A stretch of DNA of 19,860 nucleotides from DRYM01 sp964564025 (GCA_964564025.1 CAZLZO010000026.1:1-19860), one strand, 5' to 3'. Shown: positions 1-6,993, numbered from the stretch's first letter. Notes: generated by a model from the letters alone, not told the origin. Translations and numbers: made by a program.

Positions 1-190
1 CGCTGAAAGCATCTAAGCGGGAAACCCTCCCCGAAAATAGGCGGCCGTTCCCTCCTGAAAGGGAGGGACGAGGGCTCCCGTAGAAGACGGGGTTGATGGG
101 GCGGGGGTGTAAGCCCCAAGGGGTCTTTGACCCCGAGGGGTGAGCCCGCCGCTCCCAATCGCCCGAGGCCGTAGCCTAAGACGCGTTGTC
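1..190 (+). rRNA. 23S ribosomal RNA, 3' end (partial)
   Basis: The window opens inside the large-subunit rRNA. GCTGAAAGCATCTAAGC at 3-19 and the following GGGAAACC are the strongly conserved elements near the 3' end of 23S rRNA. The next ~165 bases are GC-rich and full of complementary blocks, for example GGGGCGGGGGTGTAAGCCCC near 99-118, as expected for the terminal helices of a thermophile rRNA. The exact 3' end is not visible; about 185-195 is my estimate, and maturation normally involves a processing stem whose 5' side lies outside the window. No 5S rRNA or tRNA follows before the next gene, which suits a crenarchaeal-type operon with unlinked 5S. Confidence 0.93.
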
Positions 191-232
191 GGGTTCCAGG
201 TCTAGGCGAAATTCGGGAGCCTATGCGCGGCG

Positions 233-255
233 CTTATTTTAAACCGTTGTTTTTC
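233..255 (+). terminator. Possible T-rich terminator of the rRNA operon
   Basis: After the GC-rich rRNA the sequence changes abruptly to TTATTTT (about 234-240) and then five T residues at 250-254. Archaeal transcription commonly stops at such T tracts without a hairpin. The position between the rRNA end and the aRF1 promoter fits, but T runs are common in this AT-rich DNA, so this is only a suggestion. Confidence 0.35.
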
Positions 256-263
256 TGGAAAAC

Positions 264-333
264 TTTTAAACATGAAGTTTCAGTTATGTTTCTGAAAACA
301 GTAGCTAATAATGAGCTGCTTAGCTTAAAGGTG
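264..333 (+). promoter_or_regulatory. Promoter and Shine-Dalgarno site of the aRF1 gene
   Basis: TTTTAAA at 264-270, preceded by a purine-rich GGAAAAC stretch that could serve as BRE, is the best TATA-like element upstream of aRF1. Transcription would start near 295. AGGTG at 329-333 is complementary to the archaeal 16S 3' end and lies 11 bases before the ATG at 345, supporting that start. Confidence 0.5.
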
Positions 334-344
334 GGTGCTACATT

Positions 345-1607
345 ATGGCTGAAGTACTTCAGAAGCCAAGGTCTAGTGTTGAAAAGTTTAGACTAAAGAA
401 GCTATTGGAAGACTTAGAGAAAAAGCAAGGTAGAGGAACGGAGCTAATATCACTCTACATACCTCCAGGAAGAGCTATAAGCGAAGTAATGGCAGCACTA
501 AGGGAGGAACATGGAACAGCAGCAAACATTAAATCTAAGCAAACAAGGAAAAACGTTCAAGACGCATTAGAAAGCATAATGCAGAGGCTAAAGTATTTCA
601 GGAAAGCACCTGAAACAGGCTTAGTTGTTTTCTGCGGAGCAATACCTAGATCAGGCCCTGGAACAGAGAAAATAGAGTGCTACATGATAATACCTCCGGA
701 ACCAGTACCATTCTACCTTTACAGGTGCGATAGCAAATTCTACGTAGAACCACTTAAAGAAATGGTTCGCGAAAAAGAAGTTTACGGACTAATAGTTATA
801 GATAGGAACGAAGCAACAATAGGTTTACTTAAAGGAAAACGAGTGGAAGTAGTTAGAACATTAACTTCAGGAATACCTGGAAAACACGACCAAGGAGGGC
901 AAAGCCAAAGAAGGTTCGCAAGAATAATTGAGCAATTAGCCCACGAATTCTACCAAAGAGTAGGTGAACATGCAAGCAAAATATTCTTAGAGCACGAAGA
1001 AAACCTTAAAGGAATAATCATCGGAGGACCAGGCCCAACAAAAGAGGAGTTCGCTAAAGGAAACTACCTAGACTACAGGTTGAGAAGGAAAATAGTTGGA
1101 TTAGTCGACATAGGATACAGTGGCGAAGAAGGAATATATGAGCTCATGGAGAAAGCTGAGGACCTAATAAGCGAAAGCAAATACGCTGAAGAAAGAAAGC
1201 TAATGCAAAAATTCCTATACCTACTAGCTAAAGACCCAGACAAAGTAGCTTACGGAATAAACGAAGTCGTAGAAGCACTAAACCAAAGCGCAGCAGACAT
1301 AGTTCTCGTTTCAGAAGAACTAAAGAAAGCCTTCGTTAAAGGAACATGTAAATCATGTAACGTAGTTGCCGAAAAAATAGTTGACGAAGCAGTTTTGGAA
1401 AGAGAGGAACCAATAAAATGCCCTAAATGCGGAGGAGTAGTTGAAGTTAAAGAAGTAAAAAGCATTGTCGACCTTTTAGCTGAAAAAGCGGAGAAAACAG
1501 GTGCTAGAGTAGAAGTTATTTCTACAGCAACTGTTGAAGGAAACCAGTTGCTAAATGTTTTCGGAGGAGTAGCTGCAATACTTAGGTTCAAACTTCAACT
1601 AAGATAA
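345..1607 (+). CDS. prf1: Peptide chain release factor aRF1
   Basis: This is the archaeal class-1 release factor, which reads all three stop codons in the ribosomal A site and triggers peptidyl-tRNA hydrolysis. The 420-residue length is normal. Domain 1 carries NIKS at residues 61-64 and the YxCxxxF motif at 126-132, both used in stop-codon recognition. The catalytic GGQ loop is at 184-186 (HDQGGQSQRR). Domain 3 includes a mini-domain with two CxxC pairs at Cys335/338 and Cys359/362, a probable zinc site found in many archaeal aRF1s. The ATG start has an AGGTG Shine-Dalgarno. The gene follows the 23S gene but has its own TATA-like element. Its 3' end overlaps the convergent xerA stop by 9 bp. 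Assignment is very secure. Confidence 0.98.
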   Translation: MAEVLQKPRSSVEKFRLKKLLEDLEKKQGRGTELISLYIPPGRAISEVMAALREEHGTAANIKSKQTRKNVQDALESIMQRLKYFRKAPETGLVVFCGAIPRSGPGTEKIECYMIIPPEPVPFYLYRCDSKFYVEPLKEMVREKEVYGLIVIDRNEATIGLLKGKRVEVVRTLTSGIPGKHDQGGQSQRRFARIIEQLAHEFYQRVGEHASKIFLEHEENLKGIIIGGPGPTKEEFAKGNYLDYRLRRKIVGLVDIGYSGEEGIYELMEKAEDLISESKYAEERKLMQKFLYLLAKDPDKVAYGINEVVEALNQSAADIVLVSEELKKAFVKGTCKSCNVVAEKIVDEAVLEREEPIKCPKCGGVVEVKEVKSIVDLLAEKAEKTGARVEVISTATVEGNQLLNVFGGVAAILRFKLQLR

Positions 1608-2627
1608 TGTAGCAACGCTTCCCCTACTACCTAAAGACATTCCACAGTAGGGGCAGAATTTCGCATCCAATGGAATACTTCTCCCACAACTAGGGCATGT
1701 TCTTAACCCTCCACTTAAGGGGTTTGAGAATACTGCAAAATACTTCTCTCTCAAATCCTCCTTAACGAGATGAGTATATATTTGAGTTATTTTCACATCA
1801 CTATGCCCCAGTAGGTTCTTTAGCGAAATAAGATCCATACCCTTCCTTAAAGCTTCAGTAGCGAAAGTATGTCTTAAAACATGGGGCCTAATTTTGGAAG
1901 GATTAACCCCTGCTCTTTTAGCTAAGCTCTTAAGCCTCTTCCATAACCCAACATATGTTAGTGGAATTAACCTGTCGTTTTCCCCTAAAGCTTTCACAGT
2001 AACCCATAGCTTAAGGATTCCGCTAAGCTCCTTACTGAAGAAAGCAACTCTAAAACCACCATACTTTCCCTTCCTAACTTTAACTTCGCATTTTTCAAAA
2101 TCAACATCCGCTACTTTAATGTTTAATGCTTCTTCAGCTCTAAGACCTGTTTCCAGAAGAAACCTAACAATAACAATGTCTAGTAGGTCTCTTGAAGCTT
2201 TAAGTAACTTAACTACTTCATCCATAGTTAATGCTTGAACCTCCCCTCTACGAGGCATTTTAACAACAGCTACTTTAACCGGGAGCCCTAACCATTTAAG
2301 GAATCTTCTAACGAAAACACTGTAGTAATGGAGAGTTACCTGTCTTTTACGCTTAATTTCGAAGAAATCATCGTTTCCCCTTTTTTCTCTCCTAAAACCT
2401 TCACGGAGCCTATGGGTTTTCCAGCGATTAACATCTACTGGTTTAACATCTTTCAAACGCTTATTTCCTATGAAGCTTAGGAAATCCCTTATAGCAACCC
2501 TATATGACTTAACTGTTTTCTCACTAGCACCAGCAGCCATTAATGTGTCTAAAAATATTTCGGCAATTTCCTCATTAGAGTACTCGAAAATATCCTCTGG
2601 CGGAGGGTCAAGTTCAAACCTAACCAT
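1599..2627 (-). CDS. xerA: XerA-type tyrosine recombinase with C-terminal zinc ribbon
   Basis: This is a site-specific recombinase of the archaeal XerA type, which in studied archaea resolves chromosome dimers at dif. Residues ~15-110 form the SAM-like core-binding domain. The catalytic domain follows, with Arg163 (ETGLRAEEAL), a Lys near 186-188 (RKGKYGG), H249-x-x-R252 (RPHVLRHTFA), His275 (LGHSD) and nucleophile Tyr284 (IYTHL), so the full catalytic set is present. After the catalytic domain comes a four-cysteine zinc ribbon at Cys311/314 and Cys325/328, making the protein (342 aa) longer than minimal XerA. The ATG start is preceded by GGGG on the coding strand. No integrase-type partition is seen, and no dif-like site was recognised nearby. 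It could alternatively be an element-borne recombinase, but intactness and core neighbours favour a housekeeping role. Confidence 0.88.
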   Translation of the reverse strand: MVRFELDPPPEDIFEYSNEEIAEIFLDTLMAAGASEKTVKSYRVAIRDFLSFIGNKRLKDVKPVDVNRWKTHRLREGFRREKRGNDDFFEIKRKRQVTLHYYSVFVRRFLKWLGLPVKVAVVKMPRRGEVQALTMDEVVKLLKASRDLLDIVIVRFLLETGLRAEEALNIKVADVDFEKCEVKVRKGKYGGFRVAFFSKELSGILKLWVTVKALGENDRLIPLTYVGLWKRLKSLAKRAGVNPSKIRPHVLRHTFATEALRKGMDLISLKNLLGHSDVKITQIYTHLVKEDLREKYFAVFSNPLSGGLRTCPSCGRSIPLDAKFCPYCGMSLGSRGSVATLS

Positions 2628-3084
2628 TCCCCAGTACCCTAATAGAATCGTTAACTAATGCATGAAGCTTAAAAGTTCTTAGGCGCAACACATAGAACCA
2701 ATAGGGTTAAGAAAAAGCTAAGTATACGGTTCAGCCTTAATTCAGTGTTTCTGAAGAGTCAATTTATAATTTTAAGTAGAAAAACACCCTACATACCATA
2801 TATTTTTCTTAAAAATGTTGTTTCAGCTTTGAATCTTAAGGAAGGAGGCAAACTTATTTTTAAGGTTGAAGGGGTTAGCTGTGTGACGAAGTAATTACGC
2901 TTAAGAATAAAGACTATAGGCTTCTTTACCCTAAACTACTTCCCATAGGGTTTAATAGGTAAAAATTTCGAAAACTATTAGAGCAATTGTTTTTATTCAT
3001 TAGTTTCAATAGTGTTTCTCAGAAATATCTTGGAGTCTAAGGTTTGCCTTTAGGTTTAGGTTAAATTTACTGGGGGAGAGTTAA
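2628..3084. other. Intergenic region xerA-pyrH with one gene remnant
   Basis: These 457 bases separate two divergently oriented genes and must carry both promoters. I see TA-rich segments (for example around 2763-2772 and 2987-2998) but cannot single out a convincing TATA box for either gene. The only protein-like signal is the AbrB fragment at 2802-2894. No tRNA or repeat array was seen, and no recognisable dif site. Confidence 0.6.
2802..2894 (+). pseudogene. AbrB/VapB-type antitoxin remnant
   Basis: A 30-codon stretch ending in TAA at 2892-2894 reads IFLKNVVSALNLKEGGKLIF and then KVEGV. This lines up with the second half of the SpoVT/AbrB fold as seen in the intact antitoxins of this window (compare LPKGIREAIGVNEGDKLVVKVEGD at 12119-12361). 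The first strand, a start codon and the C-terminal toxin-binding tail are missing, and no PIN gene follows. I infer a dead antitoxin fragment. A chance match cannot be excluded because the stretch is short. Confidence 0.42.
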
Positions 3085-3798
3085 GTGGAGGTTAACTTAA
3101 CCATTAAGCCTCTTAGGAGGTTTGTTTTGAAAATTAGCGGTCACCTAATAAACCCTGACAATATAGGTTTGGTAATACGTTATGGAGAGTATCTAAAAAA
3201 GCTTAGGGAGAAAGGGTTAGCTTCAGCAGTAGTGGTTGGTGGAGGAGTTTACGCTAGAAAATACATTGTAGCAGCGCGTAACATAGGTGCTTCCGAAAGC
3301 TTATGTGACATTTTAGGAGTATATGTTACACGTGTGAACGCATTACTCCTAATTTCAGCTATAGGCTTAGATCACGCATACCCTGAACCTCCAAGAAGTG
3401 TTGAGGAATTCCTTAAAGCATCCTCAACAGGTAAAATAGTTGTTACGGGAGGGTTCGAACCAGGCCAGTCAACAGCAACAGTAGCTGCTCTCGTAGCTGA
3501 AGCTTTCAAAGCAAACGCTCTACTATTAGCTACAAGGGTTGAAGGAGTTTACGATAAAGACCCCAGAGTATACGGGGATGCTAAATTGCTGAAGGAAATA
3601 ACTGTAGCTCAGCTAAGAAGGATACTTTCGAAAACACAGTCTATGAAGGCAGGAGGCTACGAACTATTAGATCCCTTAGCTTTAGCGATAATTGAAAGAT
3701 CAAAAATACCTGTAATAGTGTTTAACGGTTCAAAACCTGAACTATTAGAGAATATACTGTTGAAAAAAGAGAACCCCGGAACAATAATTAAACCATAA
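3085..3798 (+). CDS. pyrH: Archaeal UMP kinase
   Basis: This enzyme phosphorylates UMP to UDP with ATP in the cytoplasm, the first kinase step of pyrimidine nucleotide synthesis. It belongs to the amino-acid kinase fold. Visible features are the N-terminal KISG (residues 16-19), the glycine loop VVGGGVYARKY (50-60), TGGFEPGQST (121-130), which is characteristic of the archaeal PyrH subgroup, and the nucleotide-binding GVYDKDP (154-160). Length (237 aa) matches archaeal PyrH. The start is GTG, chosen because GGGGGAGAG at 3072-3080 forms a good Shine-Dalgarno just upstream. It stands alone, convergent with the ATPase gene 46 bp away. Related fosfomycin-kinase or isopentenyl-phosphate-kinase proteins share the fold, but the TGG..PGQST motif argues for UMP kinase. 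Confidence 0.93.
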   Translation: MEVNLTIKPLRRFVLKISGHLINPDNIGLVIRYGEYLKKLREKGLASAVVVGGGVYARKYIVAARNIGASESLCDILGVYVTRVNALLLISAIGLDHAYPEPPRSVEEFLKASSTGKIVVTGGFEPGQSTATVAALVAEAFKANALLLATRVEGVYDKDPRVYGDAKLLKEITVAQLRRILSKTQSMKAGGYELLDPLALAIIERSKIPVIVFNGSKPELLENILLKKENPGTIIKP

Positions 3799-3844
3799 TT
3801 GTAAGTAAACCTACTTTATTGGGTTTAGCTATTCTATTTCTACT

Positions 3845-4963
3845 TTACAGAGAAGTTTTCCTAAATTTAGCTATTGCTTTTTTAAGAATAGGATCACTTA
3901 TTTTGTATGTGCTGTTTTCTTTCTCAACAAACCCTGCATCCATAAGGTTTCTAAGTAAGCTATTAAACGTGGGTTTAGGTATTTTGCCGAGTTCTGCTTG
4001 AGCGTAATTGTAAATGCTTGTCCACGAAGCTTTTTCGAAAACAGCTATTGCTTTAAGTATGGTTAAGTATCTTTCCTTAGCCAACGGTCTTAAATATAGG
4101 AAGCGCTCTAGCTCTTTAAGAACAAGTTTTGAAGCTTCATTTAAAACCTCATCGACAACTTCTCTACTATATTTTCCCTGAGAAACCATTTTGAAACCAA
4201 CGTATGCTAGCCATCCGATCACTCCGTCAACTGTGTCGACAATGTACCTAACTATTTCTTCTGGAACTTTTACGCCATACTCTTTAAACCCTAACTTTAA
4301 GAATTCAAGTGACTTTTCCCTACTTAGTTTTTTAAGTTTAATTTCAACATATGCTCTTCCGTAAAGTGGTGCTTCTGGATCCTGTATTCTCAGTAGCTTG
4401 TAGAGTAAACCTATTTCCGATCCTGAAATAACCATTTTCACGTTCCTTAAGTTATCGTAAATGTAAGCTAAGATGCTATCTGCTCTGTAGCGAACCATTC
4501 TTCTAAGCTCTTGTGCTTCATCAATAACTAAAACTACTTCTTCACCTAGCTCTTCAAATCCATTTAATAGCTCGATTAAGCTTGAACCGCTAAACCTCCT
4601 TAAATCAATACTTACTTGGAATTCTCCAACTCTAATACCCTTAATGTTCCTTAGTAATCTAAGTAGGGTGTAGCCAAGTTTCCTGTATTTCCTAGAGAAA
4701 TCCGATATAGCGTGAACCAGTAACTCAGCGAAATCACCTGGACCAATCATTCCAGCAGGAAGACTTTTACAATCAACATAAACGTATTTCACACCTTTAA
4801 CGTTTAAACCCGTGAGAATAAGGGATGTTTTACCATATCTACGTAAGCCTAAAACAAGTGTTAAAGGAGAAAACTTAATTGCTTTCAAAAAAGCCTTAAG
4901 CTCATCCTCCATATTGAAAAAGTCTCTTAAACTACTTTTAGGTCTAGGATCAAATATTGGCAA
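3845..4963 (-). CDS. Archaeal ATPase family (STAND-like) P-loop protein
   Basis: A 372-residue protein of the archaeal ATPase group (Pfam ATPase_2 type), which is expanded in thermophilic crenarchaea and whose biological role is mostly unknown. The P-loop is at residues 39-47 (GLRRYGKTS), Walker B is VVLVIDEAQ at 143-151, and a sensor-1-like VISGSE lies at 178-183. The C-terminal ~75 residues look like a winged-helix domain (ILKAIAVFEKASWTSI, then LLRNLMDAGFVEKE), as is usual in the family and suggestive of DNA binding. The start is TTG: a long G run forms a strong Shine-Dalgarno and the next Met (residue 18) would cut into the N-terminal region. The leader contains a perfect 15-bp direct repeat. 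No partner gene is adjacent, so the function stays open. Confidence 0.85.
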   Translation of the reverse strand: MPIFDPRPKSSLRDFFNMEDELKAFLKAIKFSPLTLVLGLRRYGKTSLILTGLNVKGVKYVYVDCKSLPAGMIGPGDFAELLVHAISDFSRKYRKLGYTLLRLLRNIKGIRVGEFQVSIDLRRFSGSSLIELLNGFEELGEEVVLVIDEAQELRRMVRYRADSILAYIYDNLRNVKMVISGSEIGLLYKLLRIQDPEAPLYGRAYVEIKLKKLSREKSLEFLKLGFKEYGVKVPEEIVRYIVDTVDGVIGWLAYVGFKMVSQGKYSREVVDEVLNEASKLVLKELERFLYLRPLAKERYLTILKAIAVFEKASWTSIYNYAQAELGKIPKPTFNSLLRNLMDAGFVEKENSTYKISDPILKKAIAKFRKTSL

Positions 4964-4965
4964 AA

Positions 4966-4997
4966 GTAACCCCCCTAACCAGGTAACCCCCCTAACC
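4966..4997 (-). repeat. Tandem 15-bp G-rich direct repeat in the ATPase leader
   Basis: GTAACCCCCCTAACC occurs at 4966-4980 and again, identically, at 4983-4997, two bases apart. On the coding strand of the ATPase this gives GGTTAGGGGGGTTAC twice. The TTG-proximal copy supplies the ribosome-binding site. The distal copy touches the TATA-like CTTATTTA at 4998-5005. It could be a duplicated operator, a G-rich RNA structure in the leader, or a simple slippage duplication. Confidence 0.8.
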
Positions 4998-5005
4998 TAA
5001 ATAAG
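4998..5005 (-). promoter_or_regulatory. TATA-like element of the ATPase gene
   Basis: CTTATTTA on the minus strand lies immediately upstream of the direct repeat. Initiation about 26 bases downstream would fall near 4976, inside the start-proximal repeat copy, leaving a leader of about 13 bases. This is inference from spacing only. Confidence 0.42.
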
Positions 5006-5065
5006 TATTCCTCAGAATAAACATCCCCGATAGAGGAGGCAAAGCTAAGTGTTTTAGTTTAGATA

Positions 5066-5079
5066 GAAAAAATATTAAC
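5066..5079 (+). promoter_or_regulatory. Likely promoter of tRNA-Leu
   Basis: GAAAAAATATTAAC combines a purine-rich BRE-like part with a TATA-like core. Its centre lies about 38 bases before the mature tRNA 5' end, which would give a short 5' leader of roughly ten bases for RNase P to remove. A second AT-rich patch (CTATAAA near 5094-5100) is too close to the gene. Confidence 0.45.
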
Positions 5080-5110
5080 TACCCAAAAAACAGTCTATAA
5101 ACTGACCTGT

Positions 5111-5200
<90 letters not shown>

Positions 5201-5202
5201 AA

Positions 5203-5685
5203 TTAGCTAGGGAATTTATGGAATCTTTTCAGAACATCCTTAGGTACGGGGTTAACGTATTTTAAACCTATTTTGGGAGCTAGCTTTTCAAAATCCGTAT
5301 CTGTTGTTACTATTGCTTCTGCTTTAACCATTAACGCTAATGCTAAGTAGGTGCAGTCGTATATGTCATGTTTAAGTGTTTCTGCTATTTCGAAGCTTTT
5401 CATGATCAATTCTCTGGTTAATCCTACATATTCTACTTTAACGTTTTGAATAAAGCTCTTAACTGCTTCATAGCTTTCTTTAAAATTTAAACCCCATAGC
5501 TTACTTAGAATCCATAGAACTCTATACGGGGTAATGCTGTGAGAGTAAATCATTGCCCCCTTGTTTTGGAGGTTTTCTAAGTAACTGTAAACATACTTAT
5601 GGCCTGGATGGTCTTTTACAAGATATATTGCTGGAACAATTACGTCAACAACTACTCTTTTAGGATACAAGCGCTTCTCCAGCAT
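5203..5685 (-). CDS. vapC: PIN-domain toxin (VapC), first locus
   Basis: A PIN-domain protein, probably a ribonuclease toxin partnered with the AbrB-type protein encoded just upstream. From the ATG at 5685 it has 160 residues. The first acidic residue is Asp14 in VVVDVIVPAIYL, the third site is the Asp of YDCTYLALAL, and TTDTDFEKL supplies the last acidic pair. The usual mid-protein Glu is not obvious (HSITPYRVLWIL in its place). The frame is open upstream as far as 5736, but Met at 5685 matches where PIN domains normally begin and leaves a 26-bp overlap with vapB, suggesting coupled translation. The C-terminal VNPVPKDVLKRFHKF closely resembles VNPFPEQEVKKYHQY of the PIN protein at 13630-14133, so these two loci look paralogous. 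The 3' end abuts tRNA-Leu. Confidence 0.85.
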   Translation of the reverse strand: MLEKRLYPKRVVVDVIVPAIYLVKDHPGHKYVYSYLENLQNKGAMIYSHSITPYRVLWILSKLWGLNFKESYEAVKSFIQNVKVEYVGLTRELIMKSFEIAETLKHDIYDCTYLALALMVKAEAIVTTDTDFEKLAPKIGLKYVNPVPKDVLKRFHKFPS

Positions 5686-5884
5686 CAGGGAAAGCCTCTT
5701 TACCCCAAGGCTTACTCCTAATAAGGAATTTAACATTGTTCTTTTCAGGAATAAGAACTATTTTATTATCTTCAACACTTACTTTAAGCTTACTTCCCTT
5801 ACCTATTCCGAGCTTCCTCCTAATACTTGATGGAATACATACCCTCCCTTTTCCATCAACAATAATGGTGTCCAATATTCCCAC
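5660..5884 (-). CDS. vapB: AbrB-type antitoxin (VapB), first locus
   Basis: A swapped-hairpin SpoVT/AbrB DNA-binding protein that should neutralise the overlapping VapC and repress its own operon. The N-terminal fold is clear: LDTIIVDGKGRVCIPSSIRR followed by KLGIGKGSKLKVSVEDNKIV. The remaining ~30 residues are the expected toxin-binding tail. I chose the GTG at 5884 (74 aa): the frame stays open to 5926, but a longer protein would run over the TATA-like element at about 5909-5916, and initiation ~26 bases downstream of that element falls almost on the GTG, implying a leaderless or nearly leaderless mRNA. The start codon sits inside one arm of a perfect 11-bp inverted repeat. Confidence 0.85.
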   Translation of the reverse strand: MGILDTIIVDGKGRVCIPSSIRRKLGIGKGSKLKVSVEDNKIVLIPEKNNVKFLIRSKPWGKEAFPDAGEALVS

Positions 5885-5913
5885 CTTACAAATTAATATT
5901 TCGGTGGGAATAT
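5875..5913 (-). promoter_or_regulatory. Promoter and candidate operator of vapBC locus 1
   Basis: ATATTCCCACC at 5875-5885 and GGTGGGAATAT at 5903-5913 form a perfect 11-bp inverted repeat with a 17-base spacer. The first arm covers the vapB GTG start, the second overlaps the TATA-like TTTATATT (about 5909-5916, minus strand). A further related half-site, CTACCCAC, lies at 5919-5926. Antitoxin binding here would block both TBP binding and initiation, the classic logic of TA autoregulation. Confidence 0.6.
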
Positions 5914-5926
5914 AAATTCTACCCAC

Positions 5927-6526
5927 TTTAAATGGAAGTTAGAAAAATTCTAGAAATACAATATTTAAAAAACTATAATTTTACAATTTAAACTTAAACA
6001 TTACAAGCTAATATGTAAGAGCACTTTAAAACAACAATATTACTTGAAACCATATACTTCACAAAGTAGTACCATAGTATTACATTATTTAAAGCAGCAA
6101 TGTTTCCACCCTTACCGGGAGCTAGCCTAAACAGCTATATTTTATGGAGTTACATGAGTTAACTATTCATCTAACCTTTACATAATGTTGCTTACATGTT
6201 TTAACATTTAAAAACAGTATTATCGAAGTATTACTTGAAACAATTACTTCAGGAAGTACTAACAGCGGAAATACCCTACATGAAATATGTAATGAAACCT
6301 CTAAGTTTAGAGCAACCTATTTCTACGAAAAATGCTGTAGAGGGTTTGTGTAACTTTTAGGTAAATTGTATATATTAATTTTATTTTTAAAATATTTTAA
6401 CAATTGTTTAGAATAAAATTTTTGGAAAATATATTTTCTAATCATAAATGTTGGAACATGTGATTCTATATTAAAGTAGAAATATATGTTTAACATATTA
6501 TTGTTTTTCAATTTCTATTATAGGTT
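5927..6526. other. Very AT-rich gene-free stretch
   Basis: About 600 bases with no convincing gene. A minus-strand open frame at 6323-6511 has a composition dominated by Asn, Lys, Tyr and Phe codons and no recognisable motif, so I treat it as chance. The only structure seen is the imperfect long direct repeat at 6038-6072 and 6229-6260. This may be decayed DNA of the island. Confidence 0.55.
6038..6260. repeat. Imperfect direct repeat, two copies
   Basis: TATTACTTGAAAC occurs at 6038-6050 and 6229-6241. Each copy is followed by a similar 20-base segment containing a small palindrome (TACTTCACAAAGTA in the first, ACTTCAGGAAGT in the second), and each is preceded by a TTTAAAA-rich stretch. Copies are about 190 bases apart. 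The pair is too diverged, and spaced too far apart, for a CRISPR array. It could be ends of a degraded element. Confidence 0.5.
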
Positions 6527-6766
6527 TTAGGAGTATAGTTTGCCTTTAATAAGTAGTAGGTTTTTGTTTGAATCTATTTTAGCTTCTAAATTTGATGTAG
6601 TTATTAAGACTTCTAAGCCGTATTCTTCAGCCATATTCTTTAGTGTTTTAATGACTTCTTTAGCTGTGTAATCATCTAGATTAGATAGTGGTTCATCACC
6701 TATGAAAAGCCTAGGTTTCTCAACAATAGCTCTAGCGATAGCAACTATCTCTTATAAAATGTCGCT
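6527..6766 (-). pseudogene. C-terminal remnant of an ABC-transporter ATPase
   Basis: From 6751 down to a TAA at 6527-6529 there are 74 open codons that read as the end of an ABC ATPase: EIVAIARAIVEKPRLFIGDE with Walker B, then PLSNLD (D-loop) and a typical tail VLITTSNLEAKI...LLLIKGKLYS. An in-frame TAA at 6752-6754 sits exactly where the residues after the LSGGQ signature should be, preceded by PSDIL, which may be the ruined signature. The switch histidine expected after LITT is also missing (Ser/Asn instead). The P-loop and N-terminal half are not found upstream. The fragment is clearly dead. The nucleotide-binding family it came from is recognisable but its substrate is not. Confidence 0.8.
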
Positions 6767-6911
6767 GGGGAAATCTTGTTCTTTAGAGGAGGAATCAACT
6801 AATTCTCATGAACCATGACTCTTAAGTTCTCGTAAGAGAAACAGGGGGCAAGGTGGTGTTGGCTTATTTCGTGTATGTTCGGTGGGAAGTTGAGTTAAGG
6901 ATACGTGTAAA

Positions 6912-6926
6912 ATTCCTGTGAGGAAT
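6912..6926. repeat. Inverted repeat ATTCCT-GTG-AGGAAT
   Basis: A perfect 6-bp inverted repeat with a 3-base spacer lies about 70 bases before the second vapBC TATA element. TTCCTGT recurs at 6934-6940. It resembles the GGAAT/ATTCC core of the candidate vapBC operators at 5875-5913 and 14391-14413, but it sits too far upstream to say it controls the next gene. Confidence 0.4.
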
Positions 6927-6993
6927 ACTTGTGTTCCTGTTATGGGGGATGGGGGTTAGTGGGTTACTTAATCTTACTCCTATGGGGTAGTAC

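Noticed and set aside
2628..3084. A dif site near xerA
   Set aside because: I could not find a 28-bp imperfect palindrome with two XerA-binding arms; TA-rich matches were not convincing.
6038..6260. CRISPR array, because TATTACTTGAAAC resembles the GAAAC/GAAAG end of archaeal repeats
   Set aside because: Only two imperfect copies 190 bases apart, no regular spacers and no cas genes in the window.
6323..6511. Open frame of 62 codons on the minus strand
   Set aside because: Extremely AT-rich, dominated by Asn/Lys/Tyr/Phe/Ile, no motif and no ribosome-binding site; expected by chance in such DNA.
6752..6990. End of an IS200/IS605-type element (small hairpin TTCTC-GTAA-GAGAA near 6829-6840)
   Set aside because: No transposase or TnpB fragment in any frame, and no matching second end.
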